The notes under the pieces were generated by a model, which saw nothing but the letters and a program-made list of their open reading frames with translations, did no database searches and was not told where the DNA came from. DNA of 64,000 bases, from the NCBI RefSeq assembly GCF_024198175.1, contig NZ_JAJVKV010000002.1, forward strand, positions 806,001-870,000, written 5' to 3'. Position 1 is the stretch's first letter. Every line of letters starts with the position of its first letter. Position numbers and translations under genes: made by a program. Below are positions 35,395 through 43,769 of this stretch, piece by piece. The stretch is from Pyxidicoccus xibeiensis (GTDB lineage: Bacteria > Myxococcota > Myxococcia > Myxococcales > Myxococcaceae).

Positions 35395-36972
35395 CTACGC
35401 CTTCCTGAGGCCCACGACCTCGCCGTAGCCGCCGGGGATGAAGAAGTCGTGCGTCTCCATGCCCATGATGCGCAGCGCGGTGGTCACCACGTCCGCGGAC
35501 CTGGGCACGCGCTTCGACGCCTGTCCGTTCTCCTCGATGATGTCCACCGGGACGCCGAGCCCGCGCGGCGTGTACGAGCCCACCTGCCGGTTCCCGGCCA
35601 CGTTTCCGCCCGCGAAGCTGACCGAGGTGTAGGGGTGGTGGTCATCCGGCAGGGAGTAGGTGCCGTCTCTTCCTCGGGAGGCCCAGCTCCGGCCGAACTC
35701 GCTCATCACCAGCACGAGCGTGTCGTCGAGCAGCGTCTTGCCCGGCTTGCCGGGCGCGGGCGAGGCCTTGAGCTCACCCAGGAAGCGCGCGACGCAGTCC
35801 ATCAGCCCGCGGCCATGCGCGCAGCTGAAGGCATGGCCATGGGCGTTGTGGGTGTCGAAGTCGAGCTGCAGCGAGACGTGCACCGAGGTGCAGAGGTCCG
35901 ACTTGAGCAGGCGCAGCGCCAGGTCCATCCGCGGGTCGAGCCCCGTGAGATGGAAGTTCGCGAGCCCGAAGGTGTACGTGAACGTCTCGTTGAGGTAGTT
36001 CGCCAGGTAAGCGGGGCGGTTCGTCCTCAGCGCGTCGATGCCCTTCGTCCCCTCCAGCACGGACACGACATCCGTCGCCAGCACACGGGAGACGGACGAC
36101 AGCGAGCCATGCAGGCCCTCGAGGTAGTTGTCCACCTTCGCCGTCGAGCGGTCCATCAGCTGCTGGGCTTGAGACAGCGAGAAGCGCTCCACCGTGGTCG
36201 CCTTCAGGTTGCTCCCGGTGGGCCGGCCGCGCGCGTCCAGCTCGGGCGCCTCGGTGCGCGCGTCGAGCCCCGTCCACCAGGCGTTGTCCGCCGGCTTCGC
36301 GGAGAGCATCGGCTTGAGCGCTTCGATGGACGGAACGCGGACGGGCGAGGCGTGGGAAGGCAGCCCCATGCCGGAAGGCGCGCCCCGGTCGCCGCTGACG
36401 ACCACGAACGGCAGCGGCCTGCTCTCGCGGTACTTCTCGAACAGGTGGTTCGCGATGACCGAGTGGACGGCGGGCGCCCGGTAGTCCGCACCTGCCACAC
36501 CGCACATCGCGGAGATGAACGCGCTGGCGTGGTCGTTGGTGCCCTGGTCGATGCCGTGCAGCACGCTCAGCTGCTCATGCAGCGCGAAGTGCGAGTAGCC
36601 GTACATGAGCGGGCTGAAGCCGTTGCGTGCGGCGGGGTCCTGGGGGTTCCAGGACTGCCAGGTGCGCAGCGGCTTGTAGGGGCCGTTCGCGGGCGCGAGG
36701 CTCACCACCTTGCTCGCATCGAAGAAGACGGGCTCGCCGCTGTAGCCGGCGGGCGCCGGGACACAGAGTGGGATTTCCGCGTCCTCCATCGGGGTGAAGC
36801 AGTACGCCGGCCGGTAGCCTCCCGGGATGTAGAGCACCGCGAGCCGTGAGGGGCCGTCGGTGCCCGCGGCATGTGCGGTGCCCGAGCCGAGGAGCCCCGC
36901 CCGTTCGAGGAGCGCGAGCTGCCCCGCTCCGACGGCCCACTTGAGCAGCGTGCGACGAGAGGTGTTCGTCAT
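35395..36972 (-). CDS. DUF1501/DUF1552 Tat-exported protein
   Basis: A 525-residue protein with a twin-arginine-like signal, SRRTLLKWAVGAGQLALLERAG, so it is probably exported folded. The sequence HGHAFSCAHGRGLMD near residues 365-380 and GRSWASRGRDGTYSLPDDHHPYTSVSF near 425-450 are characteristic of the DUF1501/DUF1552 family (sulphatase-like fold, no known activity). Such proteins occur next to DUF1588/DUF1585 cytochrome-type proteins in planctomycetes and myxobacteria, as here. The gene begins 12 bases after the lipoprotein gene's stop. Their joint function is not known. Confidence 0.85.
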   Translation of the reverse strand: MTNTSRRTLLKWAVGAGQLALLERAGLLGSGTAHAAGTDGPSRLAVLYIPGGYRPAYCFTPMEDAEIPLCVPAPAGYSGEPVFFDASKVVSLAPANGPYKPLRTWQSWNPQDPAARNGFSPLMYGYSHFALHEQLSVLHGIDQGTNDHASAFISAMCGVAGADYRAPAVHSVIANHLFEKYRESRPLPFVVVSGDRGAPSGMGLPSHASPVRVPSIEALKPMLSAKPADNAWWTGLDARTEAPELDARGRPTGSNLKATTVERFSLSQAQQLMDRSTAKVDNYLEGLHGSLSSVSRVLATDVVSVLEGTKGIDALRTNRPAYLANYLNETFTYTFGLANFHLTGLDPRMDLALRLLKSDLCTSVHVSLQLDFDTHNAHGHAFSCAHGRGLMDCVARFLGELKASPAPGKPGKTLLDDTLVLVMSEFGRSWASRGRDGTYSLPDDHHPYTSVSFAGGNVAGNRQVGSYTPRGLGVPVDIIEENGQASKRVPRSADVVTTALRIMGMETHDFFIPGGYGEVVGLRKA

Positions 36973-36984
36973 GGTGTCCTCGGC

Positions 36985-38031
36985 TCAGTAGGTAATCCAC
37001 AGCGGGTGGCGGATGAGCGCCGCGCAGACGCCAATCCAGGCGAGGCGCGTGTTCTGCTGCTCGAGCGGGAGATAGACCTGGTCGTACAGCGCCTTCGCCT
37101 CCGCCTCCGAGGGCGGCTGCCCGAGCATGCGCAGGTAGAGCGTGGTCAGGTTCTTTCGCACGGCGTCCGGGTTCTTGGTCGAGGTGTCGGCGAGCGTCGC
37201 GTGGCGCAGCACCGCGGTGTTGTTACGCTTGTCCACCGCACGCGCGCACCAGGCCTGGGACATCTGGACGAGCACCTGCGCGGCGGAGGGGCCGAAGCCC
37301 ACGTCCCGCTTGCGGTACAGCAGGGAGTTGCCGCCGCCGAGCGCCTCGAACCGCTCGGGGGTGCGCGAGTCGGAGACGTACTGGCCCGAGATGCCGGGAG
37401 ACCAGTCACCGGGCCACACGAAGAACTTGCCGCCATTCACGGTGTACGCCGTGTTGCGCCAGTTGGGGTCGCTGGTGCTGACGAAGTCCTCGAGCGTGAG
37501 CCCGAGCTGCTCCATCAGGCTCACGACCATCTCCTCGGCGGTCAGCCGGCGGACGTGGAACTCGGCGGGCGACGGCGTCTCCAGCTGCTCGGGCGGAGCC
37601 GGCAGGTCCTGAATCCAGGCTTCCACCTGCTCGATGGTCAGCGTGACGCGGCCGCTGGCGACGAGATCATTGTAGTGCTGGCCCGGCGGCATCTGGGCAT
37701 AGCTGCCAGGGGCGACGCCCTTCAGCATCTGGACCAGCACGCTGTTGCCGGGGTCCCCGCGCTTCACGTACTTCTCGTCGTAGACGAGCCCGGTCTCGAA
37801 CGCGGAGAGCGAGGCGAAGAAGGGCTTGTTGCCGGTGACGTGGCAGCCCTCGCACGCGGGCGCGAGCGCGAGCCGGATTTCATCGTTCCGGCCCTGGGCC
37901 TCGCAGCTCCCACCACCAGCAGACGGGCCCAGGTCCCTGGCGCGGGGCAGGTCGTCATTGAAGCAGCCCGCCAGGGTGAGGGGGAGCAGGCACAGCGCGG
38001 CGGCTCTCCACTGCGAACGCAAGGTGCTCAT
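36985..38031 (-). CDS. Lipoprotein with a c-type haem motif
   Basis: A 348-residue protein with signal peptide and lipobox (LCLLPLTLAGC, cysteine at residue about 22). A haem c motif CEGCH lies near residue 60, with a methionine-rich region after it. The rest is helical and resembles the linker modules of the DUF1592-type membrane cytochromes. Its start codon overlaps the stop of the upstream gene by one base (TGATG), and the DUF1501 gene follows after 12 bases, so the three are one operon. It may carry electrons for the exported DUF1501 protein. Confidence 0.8.
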   Translation of the reverse strand: MSTLRSQWRAAALCLLPLTLAGCFNDDLPRARDLGPSAGGGSCEAQGRNDEIRLALAPACEGCHVTGNKPFFASLSAFETGLVYDEKYVKRGDPGNSVLVQMLKGVAPGSYAQMPPGQHYNDLVASGRVTLTIEQVEAWIQDLPAPPEQLETPSPAEFHVRRLTAEEMVVSLMEQLGLTLEDFVSTSDPNWRNTAYTVNGGKFFVWPGDWSPGISGQYVSDSRTPERFEALGGGNSLLYRKRDVGFGPSAAQVLVQMSQAWCARAVDKRNNTAVLRHATLADTSTKNPDAVRKNLTTLYLRMLGQPPSEAEAKALYDQVYLPLEQQNTRLAWIGVCAALIRHPLWITY

Positions 38032-39866
38032 CACAGGCCCCTCCTCAGCTCGGGCTGTTCGAAGAGGTATCGGAGGAACGGCCGGAGCTTGCGGTCCCCG
38101 GCGACGAACTCCCTCGCGAGCTTGTCGATGAAGCCCTTCTCGGTGGCCGGGTTGAGCTCCCGGCCGACGAACATCGCGTAGAGCTTGCGCGAGGCGCAGC
38201 GGTCGAACTCGCCGGAGCGGACGAGGAGCTTTCCGAACCCGAGCGGCCCCATCGTGCCGTCGCCGTGCTCGCCGAGCAGCGTGTACGACTCGGGCATCGT
38301 GTCGAGCAGCACGGCCTCGGGATTGGCCTGGATCTGCTCGGGGGTGACCGGGGTCAGCAGGGTGTTGGGAAGGAACGCGTTCTTCCAGCGAAAGCCCGGC
38401 ATGTTGCCGATGTGCGGGTACTGCCCGGACAGCCACTCCTTCGTGACGCGGTAGCGGCCCAGGCCCGGGATGAACGGCCACGGGACGTAGTAGCTCGGAG
38501 CCGGAGTGAAGTCCCACCGCTTGAAGGAGATGGCCGCGGGGTCCAGCGTCTTGTGGCAGTGCAGGCACGTCCCGCCGGTGGCCGGGTCTACCTCATACGG
38601 GGGGAAGTGCACGTCCGCGGGAGGCGGCGCGAAGTTCTGGCAGGCGAAGATCTCCAGGAAGCGCGCGGCCCGGACGCGCTCGCGCGGGAAGGAGGACATC
38701 GCGCCAATCATGGTGAGCACCCCGGCGGCGGGCAGGCCCTTGGGCGCTTCGGTCGTGGTCCGGGGATCGTAGCGGTAGGTGCGGTCCATGCTGCCGGAGC
38801 GCACCCGGTCGTTGGTCAGCGCGAGGTGGAAGGGCTCCAGGTCCTCGACCACGAACTCACGCCATGCCTGCGGATCATTCGGCGCCGGGTGCATCGGGTC
38901 GCGAGGGGCGCTGTCCGCGTCCGGGCGCCACCACTTTGTATTCGCGTCCAGCGCGTTGCTGCCCATCTGCCGGCCGAAGCGCACGTACAGCGCGCGCAGC
39001 CAGTTGGTGCCGACCGTGTAGTTGCCGATGATGAGGTCCGAGAGCGGCCGGTCGTGCCATGCGAGGTGCGCGAACAGGCGCGCAGGCTCCTCGTACGGAT
39101 GGCGCCGCTGGATGTTGAGGTCGTGAGTGCCGTTGCTGCCCAGGCCGGAGAGTGGCGAGCACCACACCAGGTTCGGTCCGCAGCCGCACCCCGCGGGCAG
39201 CCCGGGGTCGTAGTAGCCGCCATTCGCAATGCCGCAGTCGACCGGCTTTCCTCCGGAGTCGACGACCTGGGTGACGTTGGAGCCGGCCTTGCCGAGCACG
39301 GAGACCGTGGTTCCCGGCGCCCACCAGGGCTCGACGGTGTGCACCTCGGGCACGGCGGGGTTGCCGTCTGGATCCTGGTTGCTGCACTGCCTGGTCGGGT
39401 CCTTCGAGCCGAACTCACTCACGTGGTAGTACGCGCCCGCGTGCGGCGTGTTGCCGGCGCACCTGTGGAGGTGGCCGGACATGTCGCCCTGGTACGCGTC
39501 GCCAGCAGCTCCGGTCGTGTACGCGCCCACGGCGATCCACTCGTGCCCGAAGCGCAGCATCCGCTCGTAGAACTTCGGCGAGGCGAGCGCGGCATCGAGC
39601 GTCGAGCGCAGGAGCGCTTCGCGGGCTTCAGGCGTGGCCGCGGCCGCCATCGCCTCGTACTGCTCGACGGTCGGCGTCGTCCCCGTGAGCCCGAGCACGA
39701 TGCGCCGGAGGAGCCGTGTATCACTCATCCGGTCATTCAGCGGCTTGACCGGTGGAGGCGGCTCGGGAGTGCATTGCTGAGCGTGTGCGTCGACTCCGGC
39801 GAGGCCGGACATCGCGAGCAGCACGGTCAGCACGGCCGCGCGCTTCGAGTGCAGGTGCCAGTGCAT
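38031..39866 (-). CDS. DUF1592/DUF1588/DUF1585 exported cytochrome-like protein
   Basis: About 611 residues from the ATG at 39866 (MHWHLHSKRAAVLTVLL), with a signal peptide ending near residue 28 (VDAHAQQC). A haem c site CLHCH is near residue 430 in GTCLHCHKTLDPAAISF, and the C-terminus (CASRKLYAMFVGRELNPA) matches the DUF1585 end domain. Many histidine, tryptophan and cysteine residues lie between. These large proteins occur with DUF1501/1552 partners and are thought to be periplasmic redox enzymes of unknown substrate. It is the first gene of the three-gene operon. Confidence 0.82.
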   Translation of the reverse strand: MHWHLHSKRAAVLTVLLAMSGLAGVDAHAQQCTPEPPPPVKPLNDRMSDTRLLRRIVLGLTGTTPTVEQYEAMAAAATPEAREALLRSTLDAALASPKFYERMLRFGHEWIAVGAYTTGAAGDAYQGDMSGHLHRCAGNTPHAGAYYHVSEFGSKDPTRQCSNQDPDGNPAVPEVHTVEPWWAPGTTVSVLGKAGSNVTQVVDSGGKPVDCGIANGGYYDPGLPAGCGCGPNLVWCSPLSGLGSNGTHDLNIQRRHPYEEPARLFAHLAWHDRPLSDLIIGNYTVGTNWLRALYVRFGRQMGSNALDANTKWWRPDADSAPRDPMHPAPNDPQAWREFVVEDLEPFHLALTNDRVRSGSMDRTYRYDPRTTTEAPKGLPAAGVLTMIGAMSSFPRERVRAARFLEIFACQNFAPPPADVHFPPYEVDPATGGTCLHCHKTLDPAAISFKRWDFTPAPSYYVPWPFIPGLGRYRVTKEWLSGQYPHIGNMPGFRWKNAFLPNTLLTPVTPEQIQANPEAVLLDTMPESYTLLGEHGDGTMGPLGFGKLLVRSGEFDRCASRKLYAMFVGRELNPATEKGFIDKLAREFVAGDRKLRPFLRYLFEQPELRRGL

Positions 39867-39933
39867 GCCTGCGATGTTAACAGCAATCACAGCACTGATA
39901 CGCCAGGGGAAATGTCTACCGCGCGGTGAGAAT

Positions 39934-39951
39934 GAGGGGTGGACTCCCCTC
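39934..39951 (-). terminator. Short inverted repeat after the AbiEii gene
   Basis: GAGGGG (39934-39939) and CCCCTC (39946-39951) form a 6-base stem with a six-base loop next to the AbiEii stop codon (39951-39953). It may end the RNA-ligase operon before the cytochrome operon, but there is no T-run and the stem is short. Confidence 0.3.
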
Positions 39952-40751
39952 TACACCTTGGTGCGTAGAGGGGCGCGCGCTGTCTCCCAGACAGGCCGGA
40001 GCGCGGTGGCGACCGCTGTCACCACTTCCGCCAGTGCCTCGGGCCGGCCCTCCGGCTGGCTGCTCCGGTAGCGCGCCCACTTCTCGTTGCTCCACGGGCT
40101 CCGGCCGAACTCGCCCGCCATCAGGCGCTCCATCAATTCCAGCGAGTCCCCGCGCGACTGGAACGCCAGCTTCAGCGCGCGTGGCAACAGTGCCGGGTCC
40201 AGCGGCGCGTGGCGTGTGAGCAGGTACACGTCGAACAGGTCCTTGGGGCGGAAGCGGCCCTTCCCACGCTCGAACAGGCCGTGCATCTTCCAGCCCAGCA
40301 GCGTCTCCGCGCGACATGCGAGCACCCGCGCCGCGCCGCCTTCCCCGACGTCGTACTCCGTCCACTCCGGTCCCGGGTCCATCGGGTCGCCGAAGCCCGT
40401 GTCGATGCGCAGCTCGAAGACTTCGTCCACGCCGGGCAGCCGCGTCTCCACGAAGACGCGCACGCCGGGGAACGCCGTCTCCGCCCAGATGACCTCGGAC
40501 CTCAGCGCCCAGAAGGAGAACCCATCATCGACGTCCACCCCGAGCACGGCGTCCAACCGCCTCACGGTGTCCGCCGCGTCGAAGGGGAACCGGGCCAGGA
40601 AGTCCAGGTCCTCCACCGGCCGCGGCACCTGCCCGCTCCACAGGCGCATCATCAGCCCGCCCCGCAGCACGAGCGCTTCCACCTCGGAGGACCGTGCGAG
40701 GCGCCGCAGCACGGCGGCCCCCGCGCGCAGTGGCAGCTCATGGGCGCTCAC
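39951..40751 (-). CDS. AbiEii/AbiGii-type nucleotidyltransferase
   Basis: A 266-residue protein starting at the GTG at 40751, which overlaps the upstream stop by four bases. The nucleotidyltransferase signature is LRGGLMMRLWSG (residues 29-40) with R44 and the acidic pair E47-D48 then D50 in RPVEDLDFL, and later a D-x-G/D-P region. The family includes the toxins of type IV toxin-antitoxin systems (AbiEii, MenT), some of which block tRNA charging by adding nucleotides to the tRNA 3' end. Its usual partner AbiEi is absent. It is the last gene of an operon with an RNA ligase, which makes an RNA-end function plausible. Confidence 0.8.
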   Translation of the reverse strand: MSAHELPLRAGAAVLRRLARSSEVEALVLRGGLMMRLWSGQVPRPVEDLDFLARFPFDAADTVRRLDAVLGVDVDDGFSFWALRSEVIWAETAFPGVRVFVETRLPGVDEVFELRIDTGFGDPMDPGPEWTEYDVGEGGAARVLACRAETLLGWKMHGLFERGKGRFRPKDLFDVYLLTRHAPLDPALLPRALKLAFQSRGDSLELMERLMAGEFGRSPWSNEKWARYRSSQPEGRPEALAEVVTAVATALRPVWETARAPLRTKV

Positions 40752-41941
40752 TTCGCACCCTCCAGCCAGCCACGGTCCAACCCGTGGTTCGAGTCGTACA
40801 CCGTCCACTCCCGCAGCCGCTGGGTCAGCGTCAGCCCCAGTCCCGCCAGGTCCGCCAGCAGCGCCGTGAAGCGCGCGTCCGCGTTCGCCCGGCCCAGGCC
40901 GTACACCCGGAGCGTCACGAAGCGCTCGGACGCGCCGTCGTCCCGGACCTTCCGCGCGTTGCGAGACAGGTGCGCGCCATGCCGCTCACACCGCGCCCGC
41001 AGCGCCTCCACGTCCGCGCTCTCGGAAGGCAGCAGCGCCTTCACGTGGAACTCGAAGTAGTTCGCCGGCTGCGCCTGTGCCGTCGCGTCGTCCTCGGGCA
41101 TCTCCCGATTCTTTCCCAGCGCCTCGAGCTTCAGGCGCGTCACGTCGAAGCCCTCGGCCGCCAGTGCGCGCGCCATGGCCTGCACCTCCTCACGTGCCTG
41201 CCGGAGCGTCCCGTGGTGGTACGACGCCGTCATCGGCTGGAAGGGCTCCGCGCCCCGGCCCAGCTCGATGAAGATGCACTTCACCGCCGCCGCGTCGCAG
41301 AACGCGCGAAACCGCCGCAGGTCCTCCTCGGAGCGCGCGGAGACGGTGATGTGCGCCTCGAAGGCGCCGCCCTGCGATTGGGTCCGCAGCCGGTCCGCCA
41401 GCTCCAGGTAGGGCCGGTGCCGCATGTTGAGGAAGAACTTGTTCCTCGGCATCTCCCCGAGCGTGCGCTGGTAGCCGTCCGGCAGCCACGCCCGGTCCCA
41501 GCCATGGCCGCCCTCGCCGCGAGGCTCCGGCAGCAGCGTGCCCTCGATGGCGTCCTCGAAGAGGGCCACGCGCTCTGGAGCTCCGTCCTCCGAGTACGCA
41601 ACCGCCACGCGCGTGCGGCCCCGGCGGCCTCCATGCGCGGCCAGCAGGGCGCGCTCGCCCTGCGCGAGCAGCTGCTTCTTGAAGCGTGCGCCCGTGAGCG
41701 CGGGGCCACCCTCCAGCTCCAGCGCCGTCGTCTCCACGAAGCACGGCACGCCGAGCACCCCGTACGCCGCCAACACCTTGCGCTTCGCCAGGGCCGCCAG
41801 GTCGATGGGCCCACCCTCGGGCGCCGTCTCCTCCAGCCCCGGCAGCGCGAGCTTCCGCCACTCGACGTCGAGGCCGGCGAGCAGCCGGGCCACCTCGTCG
41901 GCCTTGTATTGGTTCCCGGTGACGAAGATCGCGCGAGCCAC
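40748..41941 (-). CDS. Ham1/ITPase-fold protein with duplicated C-terminal module
   Basis: A 397-residue protein from the GTG at 41941. Residues 1-190 match the Ham1 (RdgB, non-canonical NTP pyrophosphatase) fold: TGNQYK at 8-13, GWDRAWLPDG (148-157) where Ham1 proteins have GYD, and PALTGARF (80-87). The catalytic D-D-S-G is replaced by E-T-T-A at 70-73. From about 194 to the end, two related segments begin FEAHITV (194-200) and FEFHVKA (296-302), of unknown function; histidines H197 and H299 lie at equal positions. The gene lies 11 bases after the RNA ligase and overlaps the AbiEii start by four bases. Its role is open. Confidence 0.75.
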   Translation of the reverse strand: MARAIFVTGNQYKADEVARLLAGLDVEWRKLALPGLEETAPEGGPIDLAALAKRKVLAAYGVLGVPCFVETTALELEGGPALTGARFKKQLLAQGERALLAAHGGRRGRTRVAVAYSEDGAPERVALFEDAIEGTLLPEPRGEGGHGWDRAWLPDGYQRTLGEMPRNKFFLNMRHRPYLELADRLRTQSQGGAFEAHITVSARSEEDLRRFRAFCDAAAVKCIFIELGRGAEPFQPMTASYHHGTLRQAREEVQAMARALAAEGFDVTRLKLEALGKNREMPEDDATAQAQPANYFEFHVKALLPSESADVEALRARCERHGAHLSRNARKVRDDGASERFVTLRVYGLGRANADARFTALLADLAGLGLTLTQRLREWTVYDSNHGLDRGWLEGAK

Positions 41942-41952
41942 GGCGGGCCCTC

Positions 41953-42699
41953 CTACGGCTGCGGCGCCTGGGGGCGCCAGTTCCACACGGCGGCCTGCCC
42001 TGTGTTCTCCGGTAGGAGGCTGCCATCCACCTTGTCCGGCCGTACATACTTGGCGAGGAAGTCCACCCTGACAGCGTCGCCCTCCCGCCGCTCCCCCCGC
42101 CAGACGGCCCCCTCCACCGGGTCCAGGGCGCCATGGAAGCCGCCCGCCTGGAGCCGCTCCAGCGCCGCCGCGATTCCCAGCGGCCCGCCCTCGTGGAGCA
42201 CGCCCGACGTCACGAAGCCACCTGCCTCGGCGCGTGCCACCACGGCGGACCATGGCAGCCGCTCACCGTCCCGCATCAGGTCGAAGGCGACGAAGGGCTC
42301 GTGGCGCAGTGCGTAGCGGGTGCCATGGGCCAGGGCCAGCCACTCGCCGACGAGCCGCTCTCCGGGCTGGAGCACGGCCAGGAAGCGCTCCGTGTGCGCG
42401 GCGACCCAGGCGGCCCAGAGCCGGCGTGACTCGTTGGGTGACTGCGCCGCCAGGCGTCCCTCACGACCCAGGGCCACCACCGAGTCCCCCATGCGGGCAG
42501 CGGCCACACACGAGCCATCCAGCTTCTCCAGCACCACCACGTGGTCGCGCGCGTCGCGGACCCGCTCGGTGCAGAGGCGTGCCAGGGCAGGGGAGAGGTG
42601 GCGGTCCGCGGGGCCGGTTCGAGAGCCGGGCAGGTGCGGAATGGAGCCATAGGCCTTGCGGCCGAGCGGGCGGAAGTCCGGGATGGGGCCAGGTTGCAC
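41953..42699 (-). CDS. RNA ligase family protein
   Basis: A 248-residue protein from a GTG at 42699, about the size of a stand-alone nucleotidyltransferase domain. The ligase motif I is VVLEKLDGSCV with the lysine nucleophile K59 and D61-G62, followed by R-rich motif Ia (ALGREGRL), a motif III-like FVAFDLMRDGE, motif IV VEGAVWR and motif V VDFLAKYVRPDK. These are the conserved parts of covalent nucleotidyltransferases of the RNA ligase (Rnl) group. There is no C-terminal OB domain, so it may need another partner. It begins the operon with the Ham1-like and AbiEii genes, 78 bases from the preceding unit. Confidence 0.82.
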   Translation of the reverse strand: MQPGPIPDFRPLGRKAYGSIPHLPGSRTGPADRHLSPALARLCTERVRDARDHVVVLEKLDGSCVAAARMGDSVVALGREGRLAAQSPNESRRLWAAWVAAHTERFLAVLQPGERLVGEWLALAHGTRYALRHEPFVAFDLMRDGERLPWSAVVARAEAGGFVTSGVLHEGGPLGIAAALERLQAGGFHGALDPVEGAVWRGERREGDAVRVDFLAKYVRPDKVDGSLLPENTGQAAVWNWRPQAPQP

Positions 42700-42777
42700 C
42701 CGCGAAACGGTAGCACCGATGCCGCACCCCTCCCGGACAGGGGCCGTTTTGCAAGCTGCTCCACGTGAAGCGGCGGC

Positions 42778-43107
42778 TCAGGGGTGTGGCGGTGTCCTGC
42801 CGACCTCCCGTGTGGTCTTCCGGTGCCGGGCGATGAGGCTGCGTGCCCATGCCGGCGCCAGCTCCAGCTCTTCCGGGAAGAAGAGGTCCTCGCCCAGCCC
42901 CTCGACGCGGACCTGGATGAGCGGGTCCTGCGGGTACTGCGTCGCCGGGTCGTCGAACACCAGGCCCACCACCACGCCCGTCTGCCCGAGGAAGCTCAGG
43001 CTGATGGTGCCGTCCGCCGAGCTGCTGACGATCTTCACCGACTCGCCCAGCCGCACCGGCGCGCCTTCCACGTCACTGCAGAGGATGAGCGAGGGGTCCT
43101 GGGTCAT
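42778..43107 (-). CDS. Hypothetical protein of the ECF operon
   Basis: A 109-residue cytoplasmic protein starting at the ATG at 43107, which overlaps the anti-sigma stop by four bases. It has a beta-rich middle (RLGESVKIVSSSADGTISLSFLGQTGVVVGLVF) and an acidic helical part (LGEDLFFPEELELAP), then an arginine-rich tail. No family was recognised. Its position as third gene after a sigma factor and its membrane inhibitor suggests a role in the same response. Confidence 0.7.
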   Translation of the reverse strand: MTQDPSLILCSDVEGAPVRLGESVKIVSSSADGTISLSFLGQTGVVVGLVFDDPATQYPQDPLIQVRVEGLGEDLFFPEELELAPAWARSLIARHRKTTREVGRTPPHP

Positions 43108-43769
43108 GGCGCGTAGGAGCGGGGTTTGAGCGACCGGGAGATGACCACCGACACGATGACGACGGTGCCCCACGCGAACAGGTGGTAGCCGGCGACATGC
43201 CGCCAGTCCTGCTCGCACGCGAGCTCACCGAGCAGGGCCCCCGTCGTGCCCACGGCGAGCCCGGCCGCCAGGCTCCGCAAGGGCTCGAAGACCGCGCTGC
43301 GCAGCGCGACCAGCGCCACCACCAGCGGCACCAGGGCCACCGCGACGTGGCCGGCCGTGCAGACCCAGCCGGGCAGGGTGGGGGTGGACTGGGGCGTCCC
43401 GCGCGCGAGCACCAGCACCGTCGCGGTGAGCATCGACAGGGCCACGCCGCCGCGCTGCAGCCAGCGCCCGCGAGGCGACAGCGCGCCCCACGCGCACACC
43501 GCGCCCGTGCCCAGCAGCAGCGCCAGCAGATGGGCCCGGCCGAGCAGCGCGGTGCCGGTGACGGCTCCCGTCGCCAGCATCACCGCGGCAATCAGCAGGA
43601 CCATCCCCCCCGAGGCCGCTATCAGCCACAGGGCCTGCGTGCGCCAGGGGCGGACGGGACGCCGCAGCGCCAGCTCCCCTCGGGCCGCCGCGAGGACGCG
43701 CGCCGCGGCGCCACCGTCGGGTGGGGGCTGCTCGGACAGGAGCGAGTCGAGGTCGGGAGGCCGGCTCAT
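43104..43769 (-). CDS. NrsF/DUF1109-type anti-sigma factor
   Basis: A 221-residue protein starting at the ATG at 43769 (overlapping the sigma-factor stop by four bases). The N-terminal 55 residues are cytoplasmic and acidic (PDLDSLLSEQPPPDGGAAARVLAAARGE), then about six membrane segments (ALWLIAASGGMVLLIAAVMLATG, HLLALLLGTGAVCAWGAL and others). The arrangement fits the DUF1109/NrsF group that holds ECF sigma factors at the inner membrane. No conserved zinc motif is present. The signal that releases the sigma factor is unknown. Confidence 0.72.
   Translation of the reverse strand: MSRPPDLDSLLSEQPPPDGGAAARVLAAARGELALRRPVRPWRTQALWLIAASGGMVLLIAAVMLATGAVTGTALLGRAHLLALLLGTGAVCAWGALSPRGRWLQRGGVALSMLTATVLVLARGTPQSTPTLPGWVCTAGHVAVALVPLVVALVALRSAVFEPLRSLAAGLAVGTTGALLGELACEQDWRHVAGYHLFAWGTVVIVSVVISRSLKPRSYAP

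Noticed and set aside
42727..42743. CCCCT/AGGGG hairpin followed by TTTT
   Set aside because: The T-run follows on the plus strand, but no plus-strand gene ends there; genes around it are minus-strand.
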